Below, piece by piece: positions 46,620 through 56,423 of a stretch of 64,000 nucleotides of DNA (the stretch's first letter is position 1; the number at the start of each line of letters is the position of its first letter). Under the pieces are notes generated by a model that saw nothing but the letters and a program-made list of their open reading frames with translations, was not told the origin of the DNA and ran no database searches. Origin of the DNA: Tenrec ecaudatus (taxonomy: Eukaryota; Chordata; Mammalia; Afrosoricida; Tenrecidae); assembly GCF_050624435.1 (NCBI RefSeq), contig NC_134537.1, forward strand, positions 10,040,584-10,104,583, written 5' to 3'. The position numbers were made by a program, and so were the translations under genes.

Positions 46620-46782
46620 GATGAAATCCATTGCCACAGACTTTGCTAACTCATAATGACCTTAAAGGATAGAACAGAACTGCCCCAGATGGTTAACAAG
46701 ACTGTCCATCTTTACAGAAGCAGGCTGCCACATTTTTCTCTCTCTGGTGACAGGCTAGTGCTTAACCACTGAGCCACCATGG
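46620..46782 (-). mobile_element. AfroSINE, minus strand
   Basis: GCTAACTCATAATGACCTTA, GATAGAACAGAACTGCCCCA, AGAAGCAGGCTGCCACATTT and GTGCTTAACCACTGAGCCAC form a full reversed copy. Confidence 0.92.
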
Positions 46783-47808
46783 CTCATTACAAGAGAGGAA
46801 AGAAGTCACTAAATTGGGCAACAGAGGGAGAAATGTGCAGAACTCAAAGGCGAGTGGCAGACTTGCCTCTGGGCCTGCTAGCAGTCGGTGCAACAAGGGA
46901 CATGGATCCCTTATGCAATTCTGTGTCTAGGAAAGGTGCCTGCACCCCCTGGGGACACTGGTGTCCTGGCAATGAAAGCAGTTGGCTGCTCTTGTCTCCG
47001 TATAACATCATGACTGAAGAGTCAGCCTTCAAAACTATGTAGAACACACTCTTCTCAAATCCATTGTTTGGAAAAGATTCCTTCAGTTGAGTGACAGGAG
47101 CCCAATTTAAAGTCGTCTCAGCATGCTGGGCTAATCTATGTAAATCTGAAAGCTAGCGGGAAGTACTGACTTCAGGTTAAACTGAGCCCAGGGTTCCCCG
47201 CAATTTCACCAGGGCTTAGTCTGTTTATTTCTCAGTACAACTTCATTTTCAGGCCCATCTACTTGCTATGGATGGAAAAAGTAGCCCCCGGTGACTCCGA
47301 GATGACCCAGTCACTGTCTTAGCATCCATATACGGGATCTTATGATAGAATTGTAAGTGGATCTTCCCGTGTCAGCTATCTTTCCCATGAGCTAACCACT
47401 CTTTAAGGGTGTGTGATACACCTGACCTGGACCATATGTCCCCCCTCACAGTCAGAAGATCTGCAAGGTCCTGTAATCTCAGTCTCAGCAGAGGAAGGCA
47501 GGGTAAAAAGAAGAAAACTGAGGAGACCAGTGCAGCAGGCGGTCCATGTGCCCAGCTTAACTTCCCGTCTCCAAGTGAACGTCAATAATGTAGGAGACGG
47601 GATAACTTGAGATGCTTCTCACTTGTGCGCCATGATTGGGGATGGGTTCTGGAATGATCCAAAGGCTAAAATGGCCAGTCTTCTGCATGCTTCAAGAATT
47701 AGAGGACAACCCAACCTGGTAAGAAGAGAGAGTGTGCCAGGGCTGTTGGTGCCCCACCTATGTTCCCTTGCTGTCACCATTCTCAGGCATGCCAGCCTCA
47801 CTTGATAT

Positions 47809-47810
<2 letters not shown>
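46783..47810. other. Unannotated stretch
   Basis: About 1 kb without a recognised gene or repeat. Confidence 0.45.

Positions 47811-47844
<34 letters not shown>
47811..47844. repeat. (TC)n microsatellite
   Basis: A 34-base uninterrupted TC run. Confidence 0.97.
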
Positions 47845-47846
<2 letters not shown>

Positions 47847-48904
47847 CCTGTCCCCACCCACAGGATTGTGTTGAGTTTGCTTACAGGACATGGCAGAATT
47901 GTAGGTAGTTAATGCCTTTAGCGGGGGGACTCAACAACAGATGACAGGAGCTGGAGGCTCCCTCATCCCAACAACATTAGATATAGTCTACACCATTTCC
48001 TAGAAGCCCCTAGTGGATGGATCTGCTATTGGCTATAGCTGTATCCTGCTCATTAATGTGTCATGAATTGGTTTCTTTCCCTTCGCTCTCACCTTCTCGC
48101 CCCACAGCGGTGCTTCCCATACACACTGCTTGTGCTCAAATCTTTGCTTTCGTGGTTGCTTCCCAGGGAACCCAACCTGAACACAGGTGCTCTCGTGTAT
48201 TCCCCAGTTCTTCTTAGTCTTCGCACTTTCCTAACCAAGTGACGGCCGCTTTCTGAGGCCGCAGATTCATGTTGCTTACTTATGAGGTAGCCCTTCTGAA
48301 GGGAGACAGAGGCCAAGGTGATCCTTCTGAGATCTGGGCTCCCCTGGCAATAGGAAATACCCCAAAAGACAGACAGACAGATGGACTGCCTGTAGCAATT
48401 TGACTTCTGTTACAGTTCAAGGTCTAAGGGTTCTGCTCAGAGACCAACCCCCGCAGCCACGAACTACTCTTGGTGGTTTAAGATACAGCACAATCCAAGG
48501 CTGGAAGCAATGGCTTCCTAGCCGAGAGACCAAATCAGTTCCTGAAAGCATTGGGCATAGCAGATTTGTTTCAATAGCATCCAAACAGGGGAAGGGTCTG
48601 TGAGAGGGTCACGTTGTATTCATAAAAATGAACACGCTCCTCTGTCTGAAATAAATGGATTCATTTCTAGACGCCTAGATCAGTTTGAAGTAGGAACTCC
48701 ATTTAAATGTAAATGCGGGTCTTGAGTGTGCTCCGAGAGAAAGAAAAAATTACTGAAGCATTCATCCAGGCCCTGGGGGAAGGTGCTCAAGATACCTTAT
48801 GTGAACTCTCACGGGGAAGTGCACAATTAGTAGCCATGAAAAGATAGATTTTAACAGAAAAATAGAGAAACTGCGAATCAGAACACAAGATGATTTAGTA
48901 CAAG
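47845..48904. other. Unannotated stretch
   Basis: A short GACA run lies at 48366-48382. No gene recognised. Confidence 0.45.
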
Positions 48905-49190
48905 AGCGGGATTGTGCATTAGCCCTGGGCTACTAGTTACAAAGCTCATGATCCAAACCCACTGGTCTCCTCAGGAGAAAGACAGGCTGCCTGCTTCCGT
49001 AAAGACTTGGTCAGGGAAAGCCTACTGGAGTCGCCTGTAAAACCCTCTGTGAGGCTCCAAGTCTGTGAAGAGTCAGTCTTAGAAACCCACAGGGCAGTTC
49101 TACCCTGTCCTAGAGGGGTCGCCATGAGTCAGAAACGACTCCATAGCACTGGGTTTTGACTCAATGGCAGTGGGTTTGGGGTTTTGTGGG
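48905..49190 (+). mobile_element. AfroSINE, plus strand, extended copy
   Basis: GGGCTACTAGTTACAAAGCT, GGCTGCCTGCTTCCGTAAAG, then about 80 extra bases before CTTAGAAACCCACAGGGCAG and GAAACGACTCCATAGCACTG. It looks like one copy with an internal duplication or insertion. Confidence 0.88.
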
Positions 49191-49529
49191 GTAGGGACTT
49201 CAAAGAAGGAGCTTACGAATTGACTAGAACAACCCTGTCAGGTAGAAATGTAGGCACGGAAAAGGCATTGCTTTCAAGTGGCCACTGAATCCTTGAAATA
49301 CGAAACTGGGGAATTGACTTGTTATATTGTTTCATTTTAACTCATTGACATTGCAATAGCCATATATGGCTACAGGGCACATTAGGCAGTGCTGGGCTAG
49401 CCTGGGCATTTGCTGGTTAAGGCAAGCTTGAAACAGATGATCCATTCTGAGATATTAGGCCTGGTGTTTCTCCATGTAGGTTATACACCACCATTGTGTT
49501 GATTCGGACTCACCAAACCCCCCAAAATC
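49191..49529. other. Unannotated stretch
   Basis: No gene or confident repeat recognised. Confidence 0.4.
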
Positions 49530-49725
49530 AAACTCTCTGCCATCTAGTTGATGCCAACTCATAGCGACCTACAGGACAGGCTGGAACCGTACCTGTGGGT
49601 TTCTGAGACTGCAACTGTTAACAGGAGTTGAAAGTCCCATCCTTTTCCTGCGGGGAGGCCAGTGGTTTCCAACTGCAGACCTTACGAATGGCAGCCCAAC
49701 TCCTAACCACTACACCGCCAGTACT
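49530..49725 (-). mobile_element. AfroSINE, minus strand
   Basis: TGCCATCTAGTTGATGCCAA, CTCATAGCGACCTACAGGAC, AGTGGTTTCCAACTGCAGAC and CTAACCACTACACCGCCAG. Confidence 0.92.
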
Positions 49726-50090
49726 TCTTGTTCTGACTCACAGAGACTCTATATTGGGCTTCCACGGCTATAAAACTTGAGATTACTGGTTCTCAACCTT
49801 CCTAATGCCGTGACCCTTTAATACAGTTCCTCATGTGGGGTGACCCCCCCAACCATAAAATTAGTTGTGTTGCCACTTCATCACTGTCATTTTGCTACTG
49901 TTGTAAGTCGGGCAACCCCTATGAAAGGGTCATTCAACCACCAAAGGGGTCGTGACCCACAGGTTGAGAACTGCTGCTTTATAGCAACAGATAGTCTTTA
50001 TCTTTTTCACCAGGAGCAACCAGTGGATTTGAACTGCTGACTTTGCAGTTTGTAGTGCAATGACAAGCTCACAGTTCCACCAGGTCTCCT
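49726..50090 (-). mobile_element. AfroSINE split by SPIN
   Basis: The reversed tail (TTCTGACTCACAGAGACTCT) runs to 49783. The rest resumes at 49977 (CCAGGAGCAACCAGTGGATT, GAACTGCTGACTTTGCAG) and ends near 50090. Confidence 0.78.
49784..49976 (-). mobile_element. SPIN-like hAT MITE, copy 5 (inside AfroSINE)
   Basis: A 193-bp copy, TACTGGTTCTCAACC to GGTTGAGAACTGCTG, with GCCACTTCATCACTGTCATT. The flanks CTTGAGAT and CTTTATAG match at 5 of 8 positions, so the duplication is eroded or the ends are off by a base. Confidence 0.88.
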
Positions 50091-50707
50091 ATATGTTCGG
50101 GCAGGGGATTGTCAGAATTACCTGAGGCTGTTTCAAACAACAGACTTCATACATTCTTATTCTGGCAAATGCATCACCCACCCACGAAGCAGGATCCTGC
50201 ACAATTCTGCATGAGACATCTTTAACCAGGAGAACATATATCTTTCACAGGTGTTTGTGGAACAAAAAAGATATAATTCCATCTTTCATCAGTATAAATT
50301 CATCTTCATAAATGCACAAATATTCTCAGGAATGGCACCGTCCTATTTTTTTATTGTTGTGGCACCTAATAGCATTAATTTGGTGAGTATACACACTGCC
50401 ATTACATCAAGGACTACATTACATGTAACTCACCTGAATATTTCTTCTGTCCCTGGTCTGATTTGGCTGATCTTGGCTCGGTTTGTCCATGTGCTTGTGG
50501 TCGGCGGATGTGTTAACTGGGGGCAGCATTGCTCATGTTGGCCAGCTTCTCTGATCTGTTCAGGACCGTGGCTGGAATAACTGGGGCGACTCTCCCCCCC
50601 TTTTGGTTTCTCATCCTCCACGGGCTTTCTTAGACCTGCTCACACAGCGGAAGACAACAGACCCAGGAGAGCCCGAGGAGACATGCAAGCTCCTTCAGCG
50701 TGGCTTC
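50091..50707. other. Unannotated stretch
   Basis: A plus-strand frame at 50251-50580 (109 codons) has hydrophobic parts but no recognisable domain. No gene called. Confidence 0.4.
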
Positions 50708-50715
50708 TTCCACAT

Positions 50716-51252
50716 CAGTGGCGCTCCACCTTCCTAAAGGCCATGGCCCTTTCATACAGCTCCGCAGGTTGTGGTGATCCCCCCCCCAACCATAAAATTA
50801 TTTCCATTGCTACTTCATCACTCTTATTTTGCTACTGTGATGAATCATCGTGTAAATATCTGATAGGCAGGATGTGTTTTCATTGTTACAAATTAAACAT
50901 AATGAAAGCATAGTGATTCATCACAAAACAATATGTAATTAAATATTGTGAAATATTTATTTCTAATGACAAATCAATGAAATTTTGTCTTGAAGCATGG
51001 TGCAGCATGGGTAACAGTCTTAATCTAACAATTTTGCGACAGTATGTGTAAAAAGCCAATGTCAGTGTGAAGGCCGAGATAGCTTCTTTCTCACCAGATC
51101 AGCTTATCTGCATGTGGGCGAACCCGCCTGGAGATGGACAGATGCAGTCTTACCACCATCAGAAATAGAGTTTCCCAATGGCTTTAGGCGACCCCTGTGA
51201 AAGGGTTGTTCGACCCCCAAAGGGGTCAGGACCCACAGGTTGAGAACCGCTT
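50716..51252 (-). mobile_element. SPIN-like hAT element, copy 6, long form
   Basis: A 537-bp copy with CAGTGGCGCTCCACC at the left and GGTTGAGAACCGCTT at the right. The 8-bp flanks are TTCCACAT (50708-50715) and TTCCAAAT (51253-51260). Its middle (about 50850-51185) is absent from the shorter copies, except for a scrap in copy 4. No open frame of transposase length; presumably a less deleted derivative of an autonomous element. Confidence 0.9.
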
Positions 51253-51307
51253 TTCCAAATCCTAGTAGTCAAAGATAATCACAAGACAAGCCCACATGCT
51301 ATTTGCT

Positions 51308-51570
51308 ATTAGGTGCTGGTGAGTCTGGTCCGAAACCTTATGTACAACAGAAGAGAATTCTGCCGGTCCTACTCCATCTTCACATGGTTCCTATGTTTGA
51401 GCCCACAGTTGTAACCACTGTGACCATCATCTCGTCAAGGGCCGTCCTCGTTTTTGCTGCCCCTCCACGTTACCAAGCATGACATCCTCTTCCAGGAACT
51501 AGTCTCTCCTGCTAACATGTTCACAGGATGAGAGACAAAGTCTCACCTCCTCATTTTCTCCCTCCAGGGA
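51308..51570 (-). mobile_element. RTE LINE 3' end, minus strand
   Basis: TTAGGTGCTGGTGAGTCTGG, TGTACAACAGAAGAGAATTC, CGTTACCAAGCATGACATCC and GAGACAAAGTCTCACC follow the reversed RTE 3' end and last coding part. Confidence 0.75.
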
Positions 51571-51593
51571 GTGGCTGGTGGTTTTGAACCCAC

Positions 51594-51790
51594 CAGCCTG
51601 TGATCTTCCTGCATTCTGCACCATTGCATGTCATTGTGTGAGCCTGAAGAGAGATGTCTGGACTAAGATCAGACTTACGGACTTGATCTGGACCGGGCTG
51701 GGCTGTTTTTCTGATATGCAATTGCTGCTTGATACAAAGCTCTCTCTTACACATATGTGAGCGTACCTGGATTTGTTTGTCTAGTCAGCT
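51594..51790 (+). mobile_element. ERVL-type LTR, copy 8, 3' part only
   Basis: GCCTGTGATCTTCCTGCATT, ACTTGATCTGGACCGGGCTG, AAAGCTCTCTCTTACACATA and TTTGTTTGTCTAGTCAGCTC. The first half of the LTR is missing. Confidence 0.85.
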
Positions 51791-52117
51791 CAGATGAGAG
51801 AACTGGAACCCACATGTTCGGAGTTGGAAAACATTCTCACCTCTTGATGGAAGAGCAGCCAAGTCACACTGAGAAAGGGAACGGATACAGAGAGAGGAAT
51901 ACTGTGGACAGGTTTGCAAACAACATACACACGAAGCAAGGTGGAGCCCATTCTGATGGGAGATGGTACGACACTGGAATTTTTAACAAGGTGTTCGCAT
52001 TCAGAGGAGAAAGCTGTATCTCTATGTAAAACATGTGATTTAACTGGGGAGGAACGCAAGGACACGTGGTCAATTACAAACATTATGACAGACATTCTAT
52101 CATCAGGATGGACATTG
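51791..52117. other. Unannotated stretch
   Basis: Overlapping frames on both strands without recognisable domains. Confidence 0.4.
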
Positions 52118-52610
52118 TCGTAGTTACCTAGTGCTGCTCAAATACCACAGGTGGGTAGCTTGAAAGACCGGGAGTTAATTTTCCTGCAGGTTAGGTAACT
52201 AGAAGTCCAGACTGAGGGCATCAGCTATAGGGGAATGCTACTGGGTCCCGTATAGGGTCACGATGAGTTGCATTGAGTCAATGGTCGTGACCTTATGTGT
52301 TTCTTTGCTTGTGGGCTCTAAGGGGTGATCGGTACTCTTTCCACATCAACCAATATGCCAAGAATTCCTATGTCTCTTGGAAACTTTCAAATGGCATTTC
52401 GCTGCTCCATGGCGTTATTCTTGTTTCTGTGTCTAATCTCTTCTTTTTATAACTCTGAAGTGATTAGGGATAAACCACACCTTACATTGGTACAGCCTCA
52501 TTAGCATATCAAAGAAAGCCCTGTTCCCAAGAGAGAATTACAGCTACAGGTATGAGGATTAGGATTCCGACACATTCGTTTGGGAGGACATAATTATATC
52601 CGTAACACAC
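52118..52610 (-). mobile_element. MLT1-like MaLR LTR, minus strand
   Basis: TAGTTACCTAGTGCTGCTCA, AAATACCACAGGTGGGTAGC, AAGTCCAGACTGAGGGCATC and a later TGAGGATTAGGATTCCGACA fit a reversed MLT1. A short AfroSINE tail scrap (GGGTCACGATGAGTTGCATT) lies inside near 52255-52290. Confidence 0.55.
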
Positions 52611-52824
52611 ACAGAGGATTTAGATTGGCTCAGCCTTGCATTTCTTTCTATCTCCTTTTTGCGAATTGATATGAATTTAGATTTTTGCTAGACATTTGGC
52701 TGTGCTTTGGAATCTAGAGAAAGAAACGGATGCCTTTGGGAATTAAGAGCCTCTCACATTTCTGTGTTTGTTTTTAATCTTCAGTTAATTGTGGTTCCTT
52801 TTCCTACATTGATCTCCCCAAACT

Positions 52825-52992
52825 CACTACCATCTGGTTGCTTCCTCTTCATGTCAACCCTCTAGGACAGGGTAGAATGGCCCCTGGGGGTCTTTCTACA
52901 GGAGCAGAAAACCTTGTCTATCTCCCAAGGAGCGCTGGTGGTTTTGAACGACTGATCCTGATGCGTAACCCACTACTCTACCAGGCCTTCTT
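52825..52992 (-). mobile_element. AfroSINE, minus strand
   Basis: CACTACCATCTGGTTGCTTC, CTAGGACAGGGTAGAATGGC, GCTGGTGGTTTTGAACGACT and CACTACTCTACCAGG. Confidence 0.9.
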
Positions 52993-53097
52993 CATACATC
53001 GAGAGACTTGAAGTAGATAAATTAGAGCCACAATAAGAAAGTTAAAAAAAAGAAAAAGAAAGATATCCAGTAGGTCTGGTCAAAGTAGAAAACCAAA

Positions 53098-53265
53098 CCC
53101 GCTTCCCTTGACTAGGTGCTGACGCATCCTGGCAGAATAGAACTGCGCGCAGGGTCTCTGAGGTTCCCTCATCTTTGTCCCTCACAGCAGCAGGTGGGTT
53201 GGCACTGCCCATCTTGCGGTTGGCAGCCTGATGCTGAGTCCACTATGCCTCATGGGGGCTCCTTA
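53098..53265 (-). mobile_element. AfroSINE, minus strand, diverged
   Basis: GGCAGAATAGAACTGCGCGC, CAGCAGGTGGGTTGGCACTG and GCGGTTGGCAGCCTGATGCT. Confidence 0.75.
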
Positions 53266-53985
53266 AGGGTACCGTGGAGTAAGGTCATAAATGGGCTGCA
53301 AAGTCTGACAGCAGGGTTCACGCTTCATTCCATGAGAAGCAGGGAGCTACATGCGTTTGTTATGAGGGATGTTCAGCGGCCGGTGCCTGCCATATCACAC
53401 TGCAGCCCTCAGGGACCTCTGGTTCCCTTACCCAACGTGAAATGGTGGTTCCTTGCATGAGGTGGTTCACAGGCACCTCTCTTTAATTTCTGTCATAGAG
53501 AAATATCTCGAACGTACGGAGCCCTCCTCTGAGTGAGGCGTCTTAAAGAAACAAGAGAGCAGGCCTCCGAGCCTCTCAGTTTTGAATGACACCAACTCTA
53601 CCCAGATTACTAGGAAACAGCAGAATGATTTCCTCAGCAGGCTTTAAAGGAATTTGTTTAGACAGATCCAGGAAATACAGTTTGCTGACTTGAACTTTAT
53701 CTTGCCCTCAACTATCAAATCGGAACCTTTCCGAGGGTGGGAAACGCAGTCAGCAACCGTGCTGCGAGTAAGCGTCCGTCTGCATTGGGAGAGTCATCGA
53801 CTTTGTCCCTCATTGGCTCTGGAGGAGCAGATGCTCTGAGATTGGGGGGGGGGAACGAGGTGGGAGGACAGAGGGTCCCCCTCCTTCAGTCCTTCCCATG
53901 TTGTTTCTGAGTTTGTCACGGATGAAGGAGGCCCTCTTTCTCTGCTCGAGTCTATAAGCTATTTTGTTTTTAGGTCCGTTGGGCC
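53266..53985. other. Unannotated stretch
   Basis: No gene or confident repeat recognised; a short G run lies near 53844-53851. Confidence 0.4.
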
Positions 53986-53989
53986 CTTG

Positions 53990-54130
53990 CTTTTCAAAGC
54001 GTAGCCTGAATACTGGCAGTATCAGCATCAGCTGGTTGCTTGTTACAAATGCAGATCTCAGCTCTCACCTCAGACTCCCTGAACCAGAATCAGACACCTT
54101 AAGCATGAGTGAGCGCAGTGGAGTTCGAGA
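53990..54130 (+). mobile_element. MER5-like hAT fossil
   Basis: CAGTATCAGCATCAGCTGGT, TTGTTACAAATGCAGATCTC and CTCCCTGAACCAGAATCAGA match the internal part of MER5-type elements. Confidence 0.7.
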
Positions 54131-54269
54131 AGCTCCAGTCCAGCCTTTTGGTTGCGATGATCAGAGACAGAAGCCATTTCTGGCAGGGTGTGGCACAGTC
54201 ACACCCGAGTCAATGCCACCCACCGGCTGCATAGCCTCAACCATGGCGCTTGGTCCCTGAGACTGTGCC

Positions 54270-54465
54270 AGGCAGTGTGACAAGCAGGAGACAGCCCATC
54301 CCTTTGAGGAGCGTTATGGTCATGAATCGTCCTATCAGAGTATAAGTTCTATGATGCTAGCAAAAGTCTAATATGATGGGTTATTAGAGAAACAGGTAAG
54401 CCAAGTTGTAAGGTCGAAAACAGCACCTCAGAAGTGACATTTAAACAAAGGCCTTCATGATAAAC
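54270..54465 (-). mobile_element. Possible L2 fossil, minus strand
   Basis: GTGACAAGCAGGAGACAGCC and CAGAAGTGACATTTAAACAA are like reversed L2 3' sequence. Weak. Confidence 0.35.
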
Positions 54466-55108
54466 CACAGGTTTTCAGCGAAGGGGACGGTGGGAGACAA
54501 CCAGAAGAGCAAGTGGCCCCGATCAAGGGAACGATTGGAACAGAAACCATTTCCTCACCTCCCAAATGGAAAACATGTATAGTCCAATCCTTTGAAAATA
54601 CTTGGCTTTGAGGATATGATGGAAGGAACATGGCTTGTGGGAGGATTTTATTTTTTAAGATGAAGAGATACCAGATGAGCGGAGATGGAAGATGTTTGAA
54701 AGAAGATGAGCCCTGAAAGGTGAGAGAAGGGAGGTCCAGGATGGGAAATGGTCTCAGGCGGAAAAGACGTTCCTCTTCCATTTTCACCAGCGGGAAGGTG
54801 AGGATGTAGGCATGTTGGCAACTTCAGAAACAGGACGTGAAAACGGTTCCTCCCTGATGAGTTCTCTCTTCTCTGGGGAAGCAGAAATAAGAATACTTGC
54901 TTAGGGAAGACAGGGAAGAGGTGCCTAAGGACGTTCCGGGAGAGCAGACAGGGATTGAGGCCAAGCTGTGGAAAGTAGGAAAGGAGCCATGTAAAAGTCA
55001 CTTGGGTATCTTAGAGAACTTGTTGAAGCACCAATATGCAAAGTGGAAGGATTTTCTCTAAAACTGATCAGCAACCACACAGAGGCTCAAGGACTTGAAC
55101 TGATTATA
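54466..55108. other. Unannotated stretch
   Basis: Purine-rich. The minus-strand frames at 54455-54787 and 54648-55001 show no domain. No gene called. Confidence 0.4.
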
Positions 55109-55156
55109 GATAATATATATATTATAATCAGGTCAACTGAATATATATATATATAT
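55109..55156. repeat. (TA)n microsatellite, interrupted
   Basis: Two TA runs separated by about 15 bases, immediately beside an AfroSINE. Confidence 0.93.
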
Positions 55157-55164
55157 CTCGTTCT

Positions 55165-55330
55165 CATTACCATAGAGTCTTTTCCTAGGCATAGCAATCT
55201 TGTAGGACATAGTAGAGTTGCCCCTTTGGGTTTCTGAGTCTGTGGGTTTCTAGGGGAGCAGAAAGCTTCATCTTTCTTTCTCAAAGCACTGGTGGGTCTA
55301 CACTGCTGCCTTTGCACTTAGTCGCCCAAT
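55165..55330 (-). mobile_element. AfroSINE, minus strand
   Basis: ATTACCATAGAGTCTTTTCC, CTAGGCATAGCAATCTTGTA, GGACATAGTAGAGTTGCCCC and CACTGGTGGGTCTACACTGC. Confidence 0.82.
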
Positions 55331-55426
55331 TTGGATTGATGCAGGTTTGTTGTCTTCCTTCCAGGTGTGGGGGATGAAAAGACAACGATAGTGGATTGAG
55401 ACTTGAACAAGAGAACAGTGACTCCG

Positions 55427-56423
55427 TGTGATGGGTAGGCTTTGTGTCAAGTTGTCAGGACCAGGAGCCTTAGTAGTGTGGCAGTAAGGTTTCCCCGTCT
55501 GACGGCATCTTCTTGGAAGTGAGCCTCCCTTCATAGCGACACACTGTAGAGAACTGGCTCTCTCCTTTTCATTCTGCTGGTCTGGATCCCGTGTCTGGCT
55601 TCTTGGAATGGAGGTTTGCTGATGCCACATGGCCTGCCAACCCCGGGAGCTGTCAGCAGCCTGCCATGTTACCTGTCTTGGATCCACTCGACTCAGATTC
55701 CACGAGCCTGCGGTCTTCCCACCTTGTGTTTTCCTGCTTCCTCTGTCTAGTAGCCCTATGAGTCAGGGAAGGTCTCCAGATCAGCATCTGACCGAAGGAC
55801 TTGAGTCAGACTGGGTTTGCCTGCTCTGTGGTTCTGTGGGTCACTTTCTTGATAGCCATTTCTTTCTGAAAATAAAAGTCTTTAGTATACACATATGAGT
55901 GCCACTGGTATTCTCCAGAAAACCCAGCGTGGCAGTTACATAATCTCCTGTCAATTTGAGTGAAGGGGTGGAGTCTAGCCTGTCAATCAGGTCATAGCTA
56001 ATGAGACCTCTGTGGAGGCATGGTCTTCTCCTGAGGATTCTGGGAACTCTGGTCTTCCTTCCTGGAGGTGGGACACACTATATCTGCTTCACATCCGGTG
56101 GACAAGGCAGATAGAGTCACACTGATGGCAGCCAGAGCCCCCGGGATGCTTCCACCGCCACTGGACCCACAGGACTTTCCATCCACCAGCCTGAGACCTT
56201 CCTGTATTCGGGATCATTGCATGTGACTGCATGAGACTGAAGAGGAATTCATGGGCTAATATACTGATGGGCTAATATTGAACTCATGGACTTGATTTGG
56301 ACTGAGCTGGGATGTTTTATTGATGCATAATTACTTCTTGATATAAAGTTCTCTCTTACACATTTATGAGTGTCTCTGGATTTGTTTCTCTAGTCAACTC
56401 AGACTAACACACCCAGCCTGACA
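55427..56423 (+). mobile_element. LTR-like element, second family, split
   Basis: TGTGATGGGTAGGCTTTGTG to TTCTCCAGAAAACCCAG, with a terminal AAAATAAAAGTCTTTAG polyadenylation-type signal. The younger LTR at 55928-56411 is inserted close to its 3' end; CCTGACA (56417-56423) may be the last bases. The left part is about 500 bp. Confidence 0.6.
55928..56411 (+). mobile_element. ERVL-type solo LTR, copy 9
   Basis: A 484-bp copy, CGTGGCAGTTACATAATCTC to TCAACTCAGACTAACACA, with GGGGTGGAGTCTAGCCTGTC, CCTGAGGATTCTGGGAACTC and ATATAAAGTTCTCTCTTACA near the end. Exact 5-bp duplications CCCAG lie at 55923-55927 and 56412-56416. Confidence 0.93.
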
